A stretch of 64,000 nucleotides of DNA from Telopea speciosissima. Taxonomy: Eukaryota; Streptophyta; Magnoliopsida; Proteales; Proteaceae. The first letter of the stretch is position 1. The number at the start of each line of letters is the position of its first letter. Made by a program: the position numbers and the translations under genes. A model generated the notes under the pieces. That model saw nothing but the letters and a program-made list of their open reading frames with translations, had not been told where the DNA came from and ran no database searches. Below, one piece after another: positions 11,185 through 21,943 of this stretch. The DNA is taken from NCBI RefSeq assembly GCF_018873765.1, contig NC_057926.1, positions 53,395,378-53,459,377 of the forward strand. Reading direction: 5' to 3'.

Positions 11185-12322
11185 TATATATGTAGCTAAG
11201 GGTGATCTGATCTGACCTTGCTAGACAATAATACTGACCCTGTTTCTGTCAGAAGATAGGTCTCACTTGTCATCTTTCTCAATCAAAAATAGATGAAATT
11301 AAAGTCTATAATGCAATGCCAATGTGAATTGTAAGTTGTGGTCCTCACACAGATTCTTTACTTAGCAAAAACGTTGAAGTAAATCCAATGGTATTAAACA
11401 GTTGTGGTCACACAGATTCTTTACTTAGCAGTTGTGGTCCTCACACAGATTACTCTTTCATTGATCATTAGAATAATATACATCAAGGGAGAAGGACTAC
11501 AACAAAGAAACAAGTCATCCATCAAGTAAAGGAAACAAGCTATCTCAGAGCATAAAACTAAGACTCTGTTCACCAATACATAATGGGATAAATACGCACA
11601 TACACCCAATGCTAAAGGCTCATTTGCCCCCTCAATTAAGGAAGTAGTGACAACACTAAAGGTGTTCTAGAAAACAGGGAAAATTAGCAGCTTGAAGTAC
11701 GCCCATTTTTTCCCATGTTTCTTTGATAATTCCCTCCATGGAGTGTGGGTATTGGTTGGTTCTTTTCAACTTGAAGTACTATTAAGTTATGTTCTGGAAA
11801 ACAGGGAAAATTAGCTGCTTCAATCAGGGCTTTCCTAGTATGTTTCTTTGATCATTAGTTTTGTCTTCTCAACTTCAAGTATTGTTTCTTTAAAACAGGT
11901 GAATGCTAAACTACGAGAATGGCAAAGCCAATAGGGAAGGAAGGAATAAGGCAAACACTTTCCCTTTCACGAGTCATCTTTCCTATCTCACTTTCCCTTT
12001 CACGATCGACAGACTGAAACCAAACCCCTAACGAAGGAACATCGATCTATACTAACCAGATTTTAAAGAAATAAATTCATCCAGAAGATACATAATCAAA
12101 TAAAAAAATTGATGCATCGACAGAGAGAAGAATTTACAAGGAAACAGAGAAGAAGTAGAGGAACTAGAAGAAGATAAAATTAGAGAATAAGGCAAACACT
12201 TACAGTCGGAATGTCTCTGTTCTTCGTCTCCGACGAGTAGCAGAGAAGAGCATCTCCAAACCTCCACACAGATCGAACTCCGTTTTAGGGACCTCCACCA
12301 AATACGTTTTAGGGAAATCCGT
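11185..12322 (-). other. leader and repeats upstream of the convergent MULE gene
   Basis: No coding exon is supported. A word CACACAGATTCTTTACTTAGC is repeated at about 11,346 and 11,408, with a partial third copy at 11,444. About 11,670-11,790 and 11,793-11,900 are imperfect direct copies (each with ACAGGGAAAATTAGC and ATGTTTCTTTGAT). At 11,584 the sequence GGATAAATACGCACATACAC resembles the MULE end itself. At 11,958-12,050 a piece of the TIR (CTATCTCACTTTCCCTTTCACGAT onward) recurs. A strong minus-strand splice donor lies at 12,203. Confidence 0.45.
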
Positions 12323-12850
12323 GGGAATGTGTTACAGATCGGAGAAGACGAATGTCCCTGTTCTTCGTCTCAGTCGAGTAGCAGCACCGTGGAACTCAAA
12401 ACCAAACCCCTAACGAAGGAACATCGATCGAACAATGGCGAGTTGCAGAGAAGAGCTCTCCAGTTAGGTTTCAGCCGATCGTGAAAGGGAAAGTGAGATA
12501 GGAACGATGAGAGATGAAAGGGAAATAAGGGAGGGTATTTTAGGTATTTCATAAATATTACAAATGAGAGATGAAAGGGAAATACGGGAGGGTATTTTGG
12601 GTATTTCATAAATATTACAAATTCGTTTTTCAAGTTTTATTTTCTTTATTTCATTAAAGGGTAAAAATCGACTTTTCACAGTGGTCCAGTTAGTGATTTC
12701 CGTTTGCATTTAACAGAATGGACCAAAATGGCATTATCGTGTGAATTAGGGGTGTATGCTGGGATTTCGAGGGGTCCAGGTGGCATTGTCAGAAAATTAG
12801 GGGTGCATCTATCCTTTTTGGTCCACTTAGGAGGGTATGCGTATTTATCC
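12323..12850 (-). repeat. right terminal inverted repeat of the MULE
   Basis: This is the complement of the left end. It carries an extra tandem duplication of a ~57-bp unit (about 12,529-12,622; unit starts GGGAGGGTATTTT and includes CATAAATATTACAAATGAGA) that the left TIR lacks. It ends GGTATGCGTATTTATCC followed by the target duplicate ATTTTTTAAA. Confidence 0.88.
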
Positions 12851-12908
12851 ATTTTTTAAAATACCTCTTAAGATCCCATTTCCTTGACTGCCAGCCTTGC
12901 TACAATTC
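12851..12908. mobile_element. right half of the MITE that hosts the MULE
   Basis: It starts with the second copy of the 10-bp duplication and continues with AAAATACCTCTTAAGATCCC, ATTTCCTTGACTGCCAGCC and TTGCTACAATTCC. These match the complement of 15,905-15,990 in the intact MITE. The extreme right terminus is lost after about 12,908. Confidence 0.82.
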
Positions 12909-13020
12909 CAATCATTAAATTTGATTATGTGGCAACAATAATTTATGGGAAATCCAAGGAAGTGCATGCCAATACATGGACGATTGTAAAATTACAATTT
13001 ATATAAGGTGCCAATGCATG

Positions 13021-13199
13021 GGATCTTTATCACCTCCAGTTTGCTGACCGGCCCAGTTCCCCAGTTTCTCTAACAAAGGGGGACTGAAATGACCTCTCTA
13101 CCCATGCCCAAACACCCTGCCCGGGTGGGGTCCACCATCCCCCTATTAGAGGAACTGGGGAACTGAGCCGGTCAGCAAACTGGAGGTGATAATTTTCCC
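13021..13199. mobile_element. MITE with 8-bp target duplication
   Basis: A nearly perfect inverted repeat. The left arm TTATCACCTCCAGTTTGCTG mirrors the right arm CAGCAAACTGGAGGTGATAA and pairing continues through CCGGCCCAGTTCCCCAGT. It is flanked by AATGCATG on both sides (13013-13020, 13200-13207). An 8-9-bp duplication with long arms suggests a Mutator- or hAT-derived MITE. A second copy is at 666-833. Confidence 0.85.
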
Positions 13200-13207
13200 A
13201 ATGCATG

Positions 13208-15103
13208 AGAGAAAGATTTCATTTCAAAATTTAATATAGGTCAATCTAAACCATTCCCTAGATTCGGTCTGGTCTTTTATCGGGTTAACTATGGTCTCTT
13301 ATCGATCCATTATTGGGTTGTTATTAATTCGGTTTTGCCTTTTATATACATAAAAAATAATGGAAGAGAATGTTTTTTTTTTTTTAATAATGGTTTATCG
13401 GCTTTCTACCTTTTTCATGAAAACACAAACCAAAACAAACCGATAAGGGTTAGGTTCAGTTTGATCCAGTTTTTACATCAATTTCAATCAATCAAACCGG
13501 TTCAGACTGAAAATTGACACCCATAACGGTTAGGTTGGGGACTAGGGGGTTAGAAGGACCGGCATTTTGTGAAGTTACATGATGCAAAGAATGTGATGGT
13601 TAACTGTTCACATCAAGATGCCTGGTATACAATAAAGCCCGCCATGTCATAGTTGGGTCTCTTTCCTAAACATGGCAGTTAGGAGGCCCATCGGAATTTT
13701 TGAACTCAAAACCTCCTGGGGTATTATTGCATGATTAAAATCTTATGGCTATTTTTTATGCAAATAGAATTTATAAAAAAAAAGAAAAGTAAGGGAGGGC
13801 AAGGGAAGAAAAGAGAAGTGAAATTGATTTAAAAAAGAAATAGAAAAGTTTTGTAATCATGCTTATATAATTAGACCGGGTTTTCTTTTATCCATGGTGA
13901 AAAAAGAATCTCTTATTCCATGGGATCTAGTGATTGGATGGTACTCATAAAAATGATTTCAGATCTTTGTAAATAAGGGGTGGGAGTTAATGATTATATT
14001 CACTATTTCAAGAGTCCAATCAGAGTATGAGGCGTAAGATATGCCCACTAACATTGATTTTTTAAGCCCATAATATTGAGCATGAGGAACGCAAGTTTGA
14101 TCGAGGATTGGAGAGGAGAGATGGAAGAAAAGGCTTGGGAGCCGGGCAAAGATGGAAGAGATCAAACACGGGAATAAGAAGGATTTCATCTCCTTTTTGA
14201 TCATTTTGATAGAGGGAGATGAAGAAAATGGACAAAACAGAACTGGGAAGGGCTGCTAGGACTCGCTTTATAAGCCCACATAGTACACTGGAAAGTCTTC
14301 CAGTGTACTATGGTCTTATATATAATCCCATATTGTACTGGGCAGGGCTTATAGGTGTTTGATCTTTGAGGGTTGTGTTGTAGAGCCTAGCTCCCAGGAT
14401 CCAGATCAAGCCCATGCCCTGCCTAGGCTAAGTAAGGCTGGGGCTTGGGCTTTGGGTGATCCCAGTATCGCCCAAACTGACAAGCATTCCCACTGCATGT
14501 CATCAGTGGATGTGATGGTAAACTACTGAGACAGACCATCAGAGAGTCTACTTGCTCCATGATCTGTTTGTACAAATAGGCTCGATATAGTGATATACAG
14601 GTAAATCAAATGCTCAAATTTGTTTCCCACCAATTATTTGATGAAATGGTCAACTAAAAGCTTAATTTCTTGGAATTTGATGATATCGACCTAATAAAAA
14701 AATGAGAGAAAAAATGCCACCCGATTGTGCTGCGCATGCCACCCTGTGCCTAGACGTAGGGGCACATGTGTAATGAATGACAACCGCACCCCCCGAAAAG
14801 TTATACTGTGACTAAAATGAAAAAAATTTGTTTAGGTAACCATGGCCATGTGAGCCAAATCTACCATGAAATAGTTGGGTGGCACCCAAAAAGAAGTATA
14901 TATTTTGGGCTGGTAATGGATAACTGTTTGCCCACCTTACCCACTTCTACTTTGGCATGTAAGGTCAAGTAGGTTTTTTAATTTGCTTTCCCACCAAATT
15001 AAACCGGTAGCCTAAAGGAAAACACTCTTACCCTCCTTGTTTACCCATCTATGTAGGGTTAGAACTTAATTTTATCAATTTTTGTTACAAAAAGATTTCC
15101 CTT
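13208..15103. other. intergenic, decayed repeats
   Basis: No gene is supported. About 13,240-13,530 is rich in CCGATAA, GGTTCGGT and AACCGG words typical of old inverted-repeat elements. About 14,270-14,330 holds a short palindrome around AGTACACTGGAAAGTCTTCC. About 14,710-14,910 resembles the arms of the element at 24,954 (GTGCCTAGACGTAGGGGC). Confidence 0.4.
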
Positions 15104-15112
15104 TTAATTTTT

Positions 15113-15251
15113 GGGTAAGAGATCTCCACTTGGTCACATAGTCTGTCAATGGATGAGCACGCCTGGATATCTACCAAGGAAGCAGAGGCATCATCTCATG
15201 GTGCCCTATGAGAGGACATAGAAAACACAACCAAGTAGAGATCTTTTTCCC
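15113..15251. mobile_element. 139-bp MITE with 9-bp target duplication
   Basis: The ends are inverted: GGGTAAGAGATCTCCACTTG on the left and CAAGTAGAGATCTTTTTCCC on the right. Perfect flanking duplicates TTAATTTTT lie at 15104-15112 and 15252-15260. The 9-bp duplication points to Mutator-like mobilisation. Related copies: 24,954-25,106 and probably 49,447-49,609. Confidence 0.85.
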
Positions 15252-15561
15252 TTAATTTTTATATAAAATGTATGAATATGTAGCTATGAGCCAGATCGAG
15301 GTCCCATCCCAAAGAACCATAGTCCAGCCCTTCATTTCCCAAATGGCTATAACCCATTGATAAGCCTACAACCTATGTCATAATGCAAAGTCCTTTCTCT
15401 AAAGGCCCGTTAGGAAATTTTATAATTACAATAATCGAATATGTAGACCCCAAGAAGATACAATGTGCTGGTTCTTCTTTTTTGCTCAGGCAGGACCTTG
15501 GAATTAATTTCAAAGTTAATAGAGCTTCAAATTTGATCCTAAGAGAGAGTCCACTTCTGTT

Positions 15562-15744
15562 GGATCCAAATCTTCTATGGTGCGGGTTGTCTGTTCTGTC
15601 GTGCTGCGCAGACACAAGGCAGTGCGTATTGACCACCTTACCCCTATCTGAGCACCTTACCCGAGCGGGGGTAAGTTGGTCATTACGTGCGGCCCTATGT
15701 CTGCATAGCACAAGCAGGACAGGGCAGTGCATCGTAGAAGATCT
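15562..15744. mobile_element. fold-back MITE, GGATCC family, copy 1
   Basis: The whole element is an inverted repeat. GGATCCAAATCTTCTATGGT on the left matches the complement of ATCGTAGAAGATC on the right. The central arms ATTGACCACCTTACCCC and GGGGTAAGTTGGTCATTACG are conserved among the five copies in this window. Open frames on both strands here are palindrome artefacts. Confidence 0.75.
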
Positions 15745-15894
15745 GTGTTGACTTTTGCTTGTTCCTTTCCAATCATATGTGATATATAATGGCACAAAAG
15801 ATCATTTTAACCACAATGTTACTTATTGATCCTTTTTGAATTCCTTTTGATCTATCTCCATTCTCTTTCAAAAGAAAGCGAGGGTCTATGGTGA

Positions 15895-16136
15895 GGGAAC
15901 GAAATTTTGCTGCTACAGTTGTAGCAAGAATGCTCCTGCTACAAGGCTGGTAGCCAAGGAAATGAGATTTTAAAGGATATTTTAGAAAATACTAAAACCT
16001 AATAGGGTATTTATGAACCCAAAGGGAAAGTGAATTATTCCCTTTCCTTGGCTGTCAGTCTTGTAGCAGGAACATTCCTGCTTCAAGTGTAGCAGCAAAA
16101 CATTCCTGCTTTAAGTGTAGCAGCAAAAATTTTCCC
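15895..16136. mobile_element. intact ~240-bp MITE of the MULE-host family
   Basis: The TIRs are GGGAACGAAATTTTGCTGCTAC on the left, with the complement of GTAGCAGCAAAAATTTTCCC on the right. An internal palindromic pair CTGGTAGCCAAGGAAATG / CCTTTCCTTGGCTGTCAG is present. The segment TTTTAGAAAATACTAAAACC is the unoccupied version of the MULE insertion site at 1664. Part of the right end (CCTGCTT...AAGTGTAGCAGCAAAA) is duplicated in tandem. Other copies: 19,504, 48,553 and the interrupted one at 1545/12,851. Confidence 0.88.
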
Positions 16137-16629
16137 ATGATGAGGCTAGCATTATTAAAACACCCCATTCCAAACTTTCCTTGAAAAGCTGGACCTATAA
16201 ACCTTAATTACTTCCATTTTAATTAGGGTTTATCCATGTTACTTGACCCTATAAGGTAAATGAAAAGACACCTTACACATCCCATGGCGGATAAGGATAG
16301 AGACACCCTAGAGGGTGAGTGTAACAGAAATTTAAAGGTAAGGCACCTGTATATTGTCACCGCCAGCCCTTGTAAGTTGTATCCATATACAGATATTCCC
16401 TACTAATGTGGGAATTTCAACTTTCAACTCCAAGTTTGACGTGTAGCAAACAGGAGTTTTGAAACTTTTCAATCAATTTCAACAATTAGTTTTGTGCATA
16501 TAAAATAAAAGGAGAAAAGTCTTATAAATGGATCATTTGGTCACGGATGTTCTTATGATCCATCAAGTGGAGATTTTATCTATCCGATTGGTACAAGCAG
16601 AATAATGCCAACCACATTGTCTATGGATT

Positions 16630-16795
16630 CGGGTCCTCTTTAGTACGATACTATGTGTAGCGCACCATCCGATGGCAATGTATATTCGGGCACGTAGCCC
16701 AACACACAGGTAGGGTGTTGGATAGTATGCCCGAGCACACAAGACCGTTGAATATGCGCTACGCGCTGTGTCGTGCTACAAAGAAACCTAACGCC
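16630..16795. mobile_element. fold-back element, probable MITE
   Basis: The arms CTTTAGTACGATACTATGTG and GTAGCGCA (left) pair with TGCGCTACGCGCTGTGTC and GTGCTACAAAG (right), around a centre with CACACAGGTAGGGTGTTGG. No target duplication was resolved. Confidence 0.55.
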
Positions 16796-17457
16796 ATTGT
16801 CTATACGACTTTACGTGACTAAAATGAGGGTGATATTGTCTATTTTTCCTTTTGCTTTTCTATTTGGCTCCCCTTTAATAGCTACATGGATCCTTGCCCT
16901 TCAATCAGTTATATACAAGGTCATGCTAGATACAATACCTAAACCATGCATGCTTTCTTCATCATTTCTGTTACGATTATTTTATGTCTGCCCATAATTA
17001 TTTTGGTTCCTTCTTAGGAAGGTTTAGGTGTCGACTGCTGACTTAATGCATCAACTCTCCTCTTCTATCTGAACTTGGAATTGATAACAAACGTTCATGA
17101 AATTATTAACTATAATTTTATCTATTTCTAAACAAAAAGGAGGGAACATGGCCGCTTTGGGTGCGTAGGGGTCAATGAGAGCACATGTAGAACCATAGGG
17201 GGGGGGGTTGGAATTTTCGTCTTTCATAAGGGACAAGGTGCTGATGTCACCCCTCACTGTGTTTAGGCATTGACAGTACACTCTCTAATAGAGAATTTTT
17301 CTAAAAAAAACAACTTATGACTCATATAATCTTATTTAAGTTAGGCCCTGTTTAATTAAGATGGCGAGAGTAGAGTACCTACGTGGAGTTTTTATCCAGT
17401 CCATCCTGGTGGGACCATTCCTGACGTGGAAGACATCCTAACCCCGCTAATCAACAG

Positions 17458-17640
17458 ATCCAGATCCTCTACTATCGACCTGTCTGGCAGGACCGTACTA
17501 TCCAGATACGGTACTGTGTGCAATGATCGCCTTACCCCGACTCAAGCAAAACATTTGGACAAGGGATAAGACAGACAATGCGTGAAATCTCGTGTCTGGG
17601 CAGCACGATGCTGCCGGGCAGGTCTACAGTAGAGGATCCA
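17458..17640. mobile_element. fold-back MITE, GGATCC family, copy 2
   Basis: The left arm ATCCAGATCCTCTACTATCG with GACCTGTCTGGCAGGACCG pairs with the right CGATGCTGCCGGGCAGGTC and TACAGTAGAGGATCC. The core CAATGATCGCCTTACCCCGA is shared with the other copies. Confidence 0.72.
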
Positions 17641-18420
17641 AATTGCTAATCCACAGACCAGAAAGATTGAATTGTGACTTTGACAAGTTATCAAACTGGC
17701 ATACGATACGGTGGCTTGGATTCTTGTTTACATTTGAAAGGTCTTATCATATGCAACGTCTCATACGCTAAAGAAAAGAAGAAGAAACAGAAGCAGACAG
17801 CTTTTGTTAATTCTCGTTGGCCGTTTTGAGACACTTGTACTACTGTCGGTGGCGATCCCACTTTTGGGTTGGATATTTGGTTTGGATGGATTGGTTGGTA
17901 TAGTACACGTGGCTAGTTGCCTTATCTAACAGTTAACAAAAAAAAATTTTCATTTTATTCTCAAGGAATGAACTATGAAGGGAGTTGAGTTGTATTACCG
18001 TCAAAAGTAAGTAGTGGTGGTTGTGGTCAACTCAATGGAGCATTTGAGGTCACTTTAAGTTTGACTGTTGGGCCATGAGATAGTCAGGTGACACATGCAT
18101 GCAGAAGGTCCATCGATCTTTGAGAGGCTTGAGCATTGTTAAAGGCAATGAAGTAGTTGTGTGGCTCCCAAGGCATCGACTCATTACAACATTAGTTTCC
18201 AGTTTGTTGGTTCATCACATGTCCACTGCCACTTGTCTTGATTTCATTTGGGCTGGTCAGAATTTTATCTTTAAATGTTGCTACTTCTTCCTTCGTGCAC
18301 TTCTCAAATCTCCAAAAACAAACCTCACAATTTGATACTAAGTTACTTCCAGCCAACCATTGATGCATTTTTTTGGGGACCCGCTTATCCATGCACCCTT
18401 TCCTTCTCTTCCATGCATCT
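17641..18420. other. intergenic, nothing recognised
   Basis: No supported gene or repeat boundary. Short open frames in this interval have no recognisable protein features. Confidence 0.4.
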
Positions 18421-18449
18421 GTTATTATTATTATTATTATTTATTATTA

Positions 18450-18487
<38 letters not shown>
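18421..18487. repeat. (TTA)n microsatellite
   Basis: About 67 bp of TTA/ATT repeats with a few single-base interruptions. It gives poly-Tyr, poly-Ile or poly-Leu/Asn frames that are not genes. Confidence 0.95.
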
Positions 18488-18488
<1 letters not shown>

Positions 18489-18676
18489 GGTCGAGAGATT
18501 CCACATATGCTTCTGATGAAAATTCCCAGTAAAAGAATGACCACAATTTTAGGCCCTTCAGCACAAGGGATGAAGAACCATAAGTTGACGATGAGTCTCC
18601 ACCCATGGCACATGGCAAGGAAGCAATTGCCGGTAGTTGATTGATGATTACCACCGAGAGACAGATCCAGGAAAAT

Positions 18677-18876
18677 AATCCTCTCCAATTTCCTGAAAGT
18701 GAGCAGTGCAATGCGATAGTGCCAGTGGAGATGTCGACACTTGGTAGGTCAGACATCTAACGATGCTGAGCTTGAGAAGAAAAAAAATATTGGACCATTC
18801 GATGTCCGAGCTGCCAAATATCAAACATCTCATCAGGCACTGTCGCACTGCACACTTTTAAGAATTGGAGAGGATT
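18677..18876. mobile_element. ~200-bp MITE with TA flanks
   Basis: The left arm ATCCTCTCCAATTTCCTGAA, through CAGTGCAATGCGATAGTGCC, mirrors the right arm GGCACTGTCGCACTGC through AGAATTGGAGAGGAT. The inner words AGACATCTAACGATG and CATTCGATGTCCGAGC also pair. TA dinucleotides flank it. The same family, interrupted by a LINE, is at 20,844-22,161. Confidence 0.72.
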
Positions 18877-19503
18877 TATAAAATTCGGCAGATCCGTGAG
18901 GTAGAGCTCTTGGCCCTCTCCAATTCTCACCTTGTTTCACCGATGGGAACCCATGATCTCACCAGAATTAGACCTGTCTCTAGCTCCCTTCTCCCTTTCC
19001 CCTCCTCCTCTGCCCCATGCCCTTTTTATGATAGACCATATCATTTATACAAAAATAGAGAAAATTAACTATACAAGAGACCTAGATCCTGAGAAAGGAA
19101 AGGCCCAACTACACCACAGACCCTACATCGTAGGGTATACAACCCCAGAACATTAGGGGCACACTCCTGATCAAACACTAAGGCAAGTATCACATAGAAA
19201 TCATGGAGACTCCCCGAAACCTTTAAAAATTAAATGATGGATCGATGGTTGTCCAAAGATATTGTCTTGTTATGAAGTAATTTACTATTTCTCTCCTTCT
19301 AAATGTGATACATGGTAGTAGAAAAAGCAAGCTTGCCAATGTCTCCAATATTATCACACCCCAAAGGTTTTAGCAATCTAAGAAGCAACATCCATAATGT
19401 TAGTTCTAAGGGGTTGAATGGATGAAAACAAACTAATTACTTCCTTCTAGACTTGGGCTATAAAGGCACATTCGAAAAATAGGTGAGTTCTACTCTCAAG
19501 ATC

Positions 19504-19678
19504 GAACGAAATTTTGCTGCTACACTAGTAGCATAAACAAGGCTGGCAGCCAAGGAAATAGGCTCTTAAAAGGCATTTTAGAAAATACTAAAACCTAAAA
19601 GGGTATTTATGAACCCAAAGGAAAGTAAATTATTCGATTTCCTTGGCTGCCAGCCTTGTAGGAGGAAATTTTTTTCCC
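19504..19678. mobile_element. shortened copy of the MULE-host MITE family
   Basis: It begins GAACGAAATTTTGCTGCTAC and keeps GGCTGGCAGCCAAGGAAAT, TTTTAGAAAATACTAAAACC, GGGTATTTATGAACCCAAAG and CCTTGGCTGCCAGCCTTGTA. It is 175 bp against ~240 bp, having lost parts of both terminal regions. Confidence 0.8.
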
Positions 19679-20189
19679 TCAAGACCAGCTCAAAGAAGCA
19701 GCAAAAATGCCTAACTTGGATGTTCCTTTTGAGGAGATGATGGGTACGGGGAACATCCCTCAAACATATCCAAACAATAAATGAATGCCTAGGAATATTA
19801 CATGGAAACCAAATTGGTCACCTTTGGAGCCTATTGTCTGATATGGTTCCAGGCAAATTAGGAACCAAATCAAACTCTGGTCCCTTCCCTTTCCACTCCT
19901 TCTCCTCCTCCTCTCATTGAATCTCGCGGTGAGGCCCCACCCTACATCTCTGAAAGCTCTAAGATTCTATTCTCTCAATATCTTTCTTCATCTCCTATTT
20001 TTGAAATCTCTACCTCTGCTTCACATGTGGTGGTCTGTCCAAGTAGTCAAACCAAATAAGATGGTTCTCACTCAAAATAGGAACGGAACCACTGTTCATC
20101 AGTCCTCGTGCGTGGTGTATGGTGCTCCTACCGGACAAGTTGAAGTAGTCGGCGGAGAGAGAGGAGAGAGGTGGAGAGGGTATGCAGTT

Positions 20190-20368
20190 CAGATCGTCTA
20201 CAACGCAGCTGTTCGTAGCGGTCTGTGCGGCATAGACTTGGTTGCATGCGCAATGACCGCCTCACCCCCGCTCGGACAAGACATTTTGGCAAGGGTAAAG
20301 TGGTCTTTACGCATGCAGCTCAGTCGCTCAAGCCGCTACGGACAACGCACTATAGAAGATCTGGATCC
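20190..20368. mobile_element. fold-back MITE, GGATCC family, copy 3
   Basis: The left arm AGATCGTCTACAACGCAGCT with GTAGCGGTCTGTGCGGC mirrors the right arm CTCAAGCCGCTACGGAC with CTATAGAAGATCTGGATCC. The core reads CAATGACCGCCTCACCCCCG and AAGGGTAAAGTGGTCTTTACG. Confidence 0.72.
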
Positions 20369-20872
20369 AAGGGTATGTTGGAATTTGGATATATATGTTG
20401 CGAAATAACATTATTAAACTCTCTATCATAATGCCACGTCATTATATGGGGCAGAAAAATCCGATTATAAATTCTATTTGTAACATACTTGGTTATACAC
20501 AAACCAACCCTAAAGATATGGCCTCCACCTATATCCATTCACCTCACAGTCGCCAACATAATTTTTTCTCCTTCAAGTTTTTGGTTCATGACTTCTACCC
20601 CATAACGCCCACAACCCAATCCTTACATGAGACAGGATTCAATCTTAGATCTCCACCATGAATTGCTAGAAGTAAAATTTGAGAATGGACGCACGTTCTT
20701 TGTCTGGAAGAGCATCTGGGCGCAGGTTGTACCCAGACGCATGGGGTTGGGGGGGGGACGCTATTCATTTTACCCACCCCCATGTGCTTGGGCATACCCT
20801 GCGTCCTGAAAAATTAATTTATCCCTTTGAAATTATCAATTTTAATTCTCTTCAATTCCCTAAATTGTTGAG

Positions 20873-21943
20873 GACAGGTGGAGTTGTATCAAATCCAAAA
20901 CTGGTCAATTTACCACAAAAATTGCAGCTAGAGCATTACAATCTTTATCTAAGCATACTTCTGCAAATTTCTTTAGCTGGTGGAAATTCTTTTGGAAACG
21001 TCAAATTCATCCAAAATTTAAGCTTTTTTTTTTGGCGCTTGCTCAATGCAGGACTCCCTTTCAAGGATATTCTATCAAAATGGATCCAGCTTGACTCTAC
21101 CTGTGCTTTCTGTGGAAATGGTGTTGAGACTCTATGGCGCATTTTCCTTTCTTGTGATTGGGTCAAACATGTCTGGGCGGCGGGACCATTGGGACTAAGG
21201 CCTGACTCTTGTATTTTGAGGACTTCAATACTATCTATCGATTTTTTTTATCTCCAGTTTCGGTCAAACAAAACTTTGCTAACTTGGTTTTTTAGTATTT
21301 TTATAATTACTTGCTATTATATTTGGCTGAGTAGGAACAAGGCAGTCATAGGTTCTGAACAACCTAACCCTTTATGGATATTAAAGGCTCTGTCGACATG
21401 GATAGTGGATCTACAGTTATCACCTTTCCCTATTACTTCACAGGAGGATAAAACACATGATATAGAAATTTCTAATGCTTCTCCCACTTTTACTTTACCA
21501 TATTATGATTTTCCTATCTTAATATGTGCAGGGTTCATTGATTCCGGACTATTTGAGGCTGGCTGGTCCTATCTCATTTTGGTGCATGGCACGTTTAGGT
21601 TTTTTGATGCAGGAAAAACACAACTTACTGATGACTTGGCTAATTACTGTTTTGCTTTGCGTAAGGGGTTGGACCATGCTGCTTGTATTAGGTAGGAGAT
21701 TAAAGAAGTTTGGTGTGATGAGGAACGAGTCACCCAAGCCCTTCCTTCTCCTACCAAAATGCCAATGGCCTTGGACCTTGTTCCACCACTTTATGTATAT
21801 ATCTAATAGATCTCAAAATATACAGTTTAGGTTTACTCTGGGTTGCCTTTTTATGGCAATAGCTAAGAACTTGGCTAAGGATGCTTGTATTCTGAGTTTT
21901 GTACCCTCTGCTGATTAATCTTATGTTTTTTGCTTTTCATCAC

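Larger units (their letters stand above)
1674..12850 (+). mobile_element. Mutator-like element (MULE), 11.2 kb, with long TIRs
   Basis: The ends are inverted copies starting GATAAATACGCATACC, and homology extends about 0.5 kb on each side. The element is flanked by perfect 10-bp duplications ATTTTTTAAA (1664-1673 and 12851-12860); 9-11 bp is typical of Mutator elements. The intact MITE paralogue at 15,895-16,136 shows the same site unoccupied. Contents from left to right: TIR, spliced leader, mudrA-type transposase gene with stops, receptor-like-protein fragment, nested Pack-MULE, minus-strand unknown gene, TIR. This size and two convergent genes resemble an autonomous element, but the transposase reading frame is broken, so it is probably immobile without help from another copy. 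Confidence 0.93.

Noticed and set aside
15373-15795. Long frames on both strands (122 and 140 codons)
   Set aside because: They overlap a fold-back MITE whose palindrome keeps both strands open by chance; similar frames occur at 19,917-20,408, 29,457-30,207 and 45,652-46,031 for the same reason.
18275-18688. Frames with poly-Tyr, poly-Ile or poly-Leu
   Set aside because: They are translations of the (TTA)n microsatellite.
20679-20872. Apparent N-terminal extension of the LINE frame
   Set aside because: It lies outside the LINE target duplication and belongs to flank and MITE sequence.
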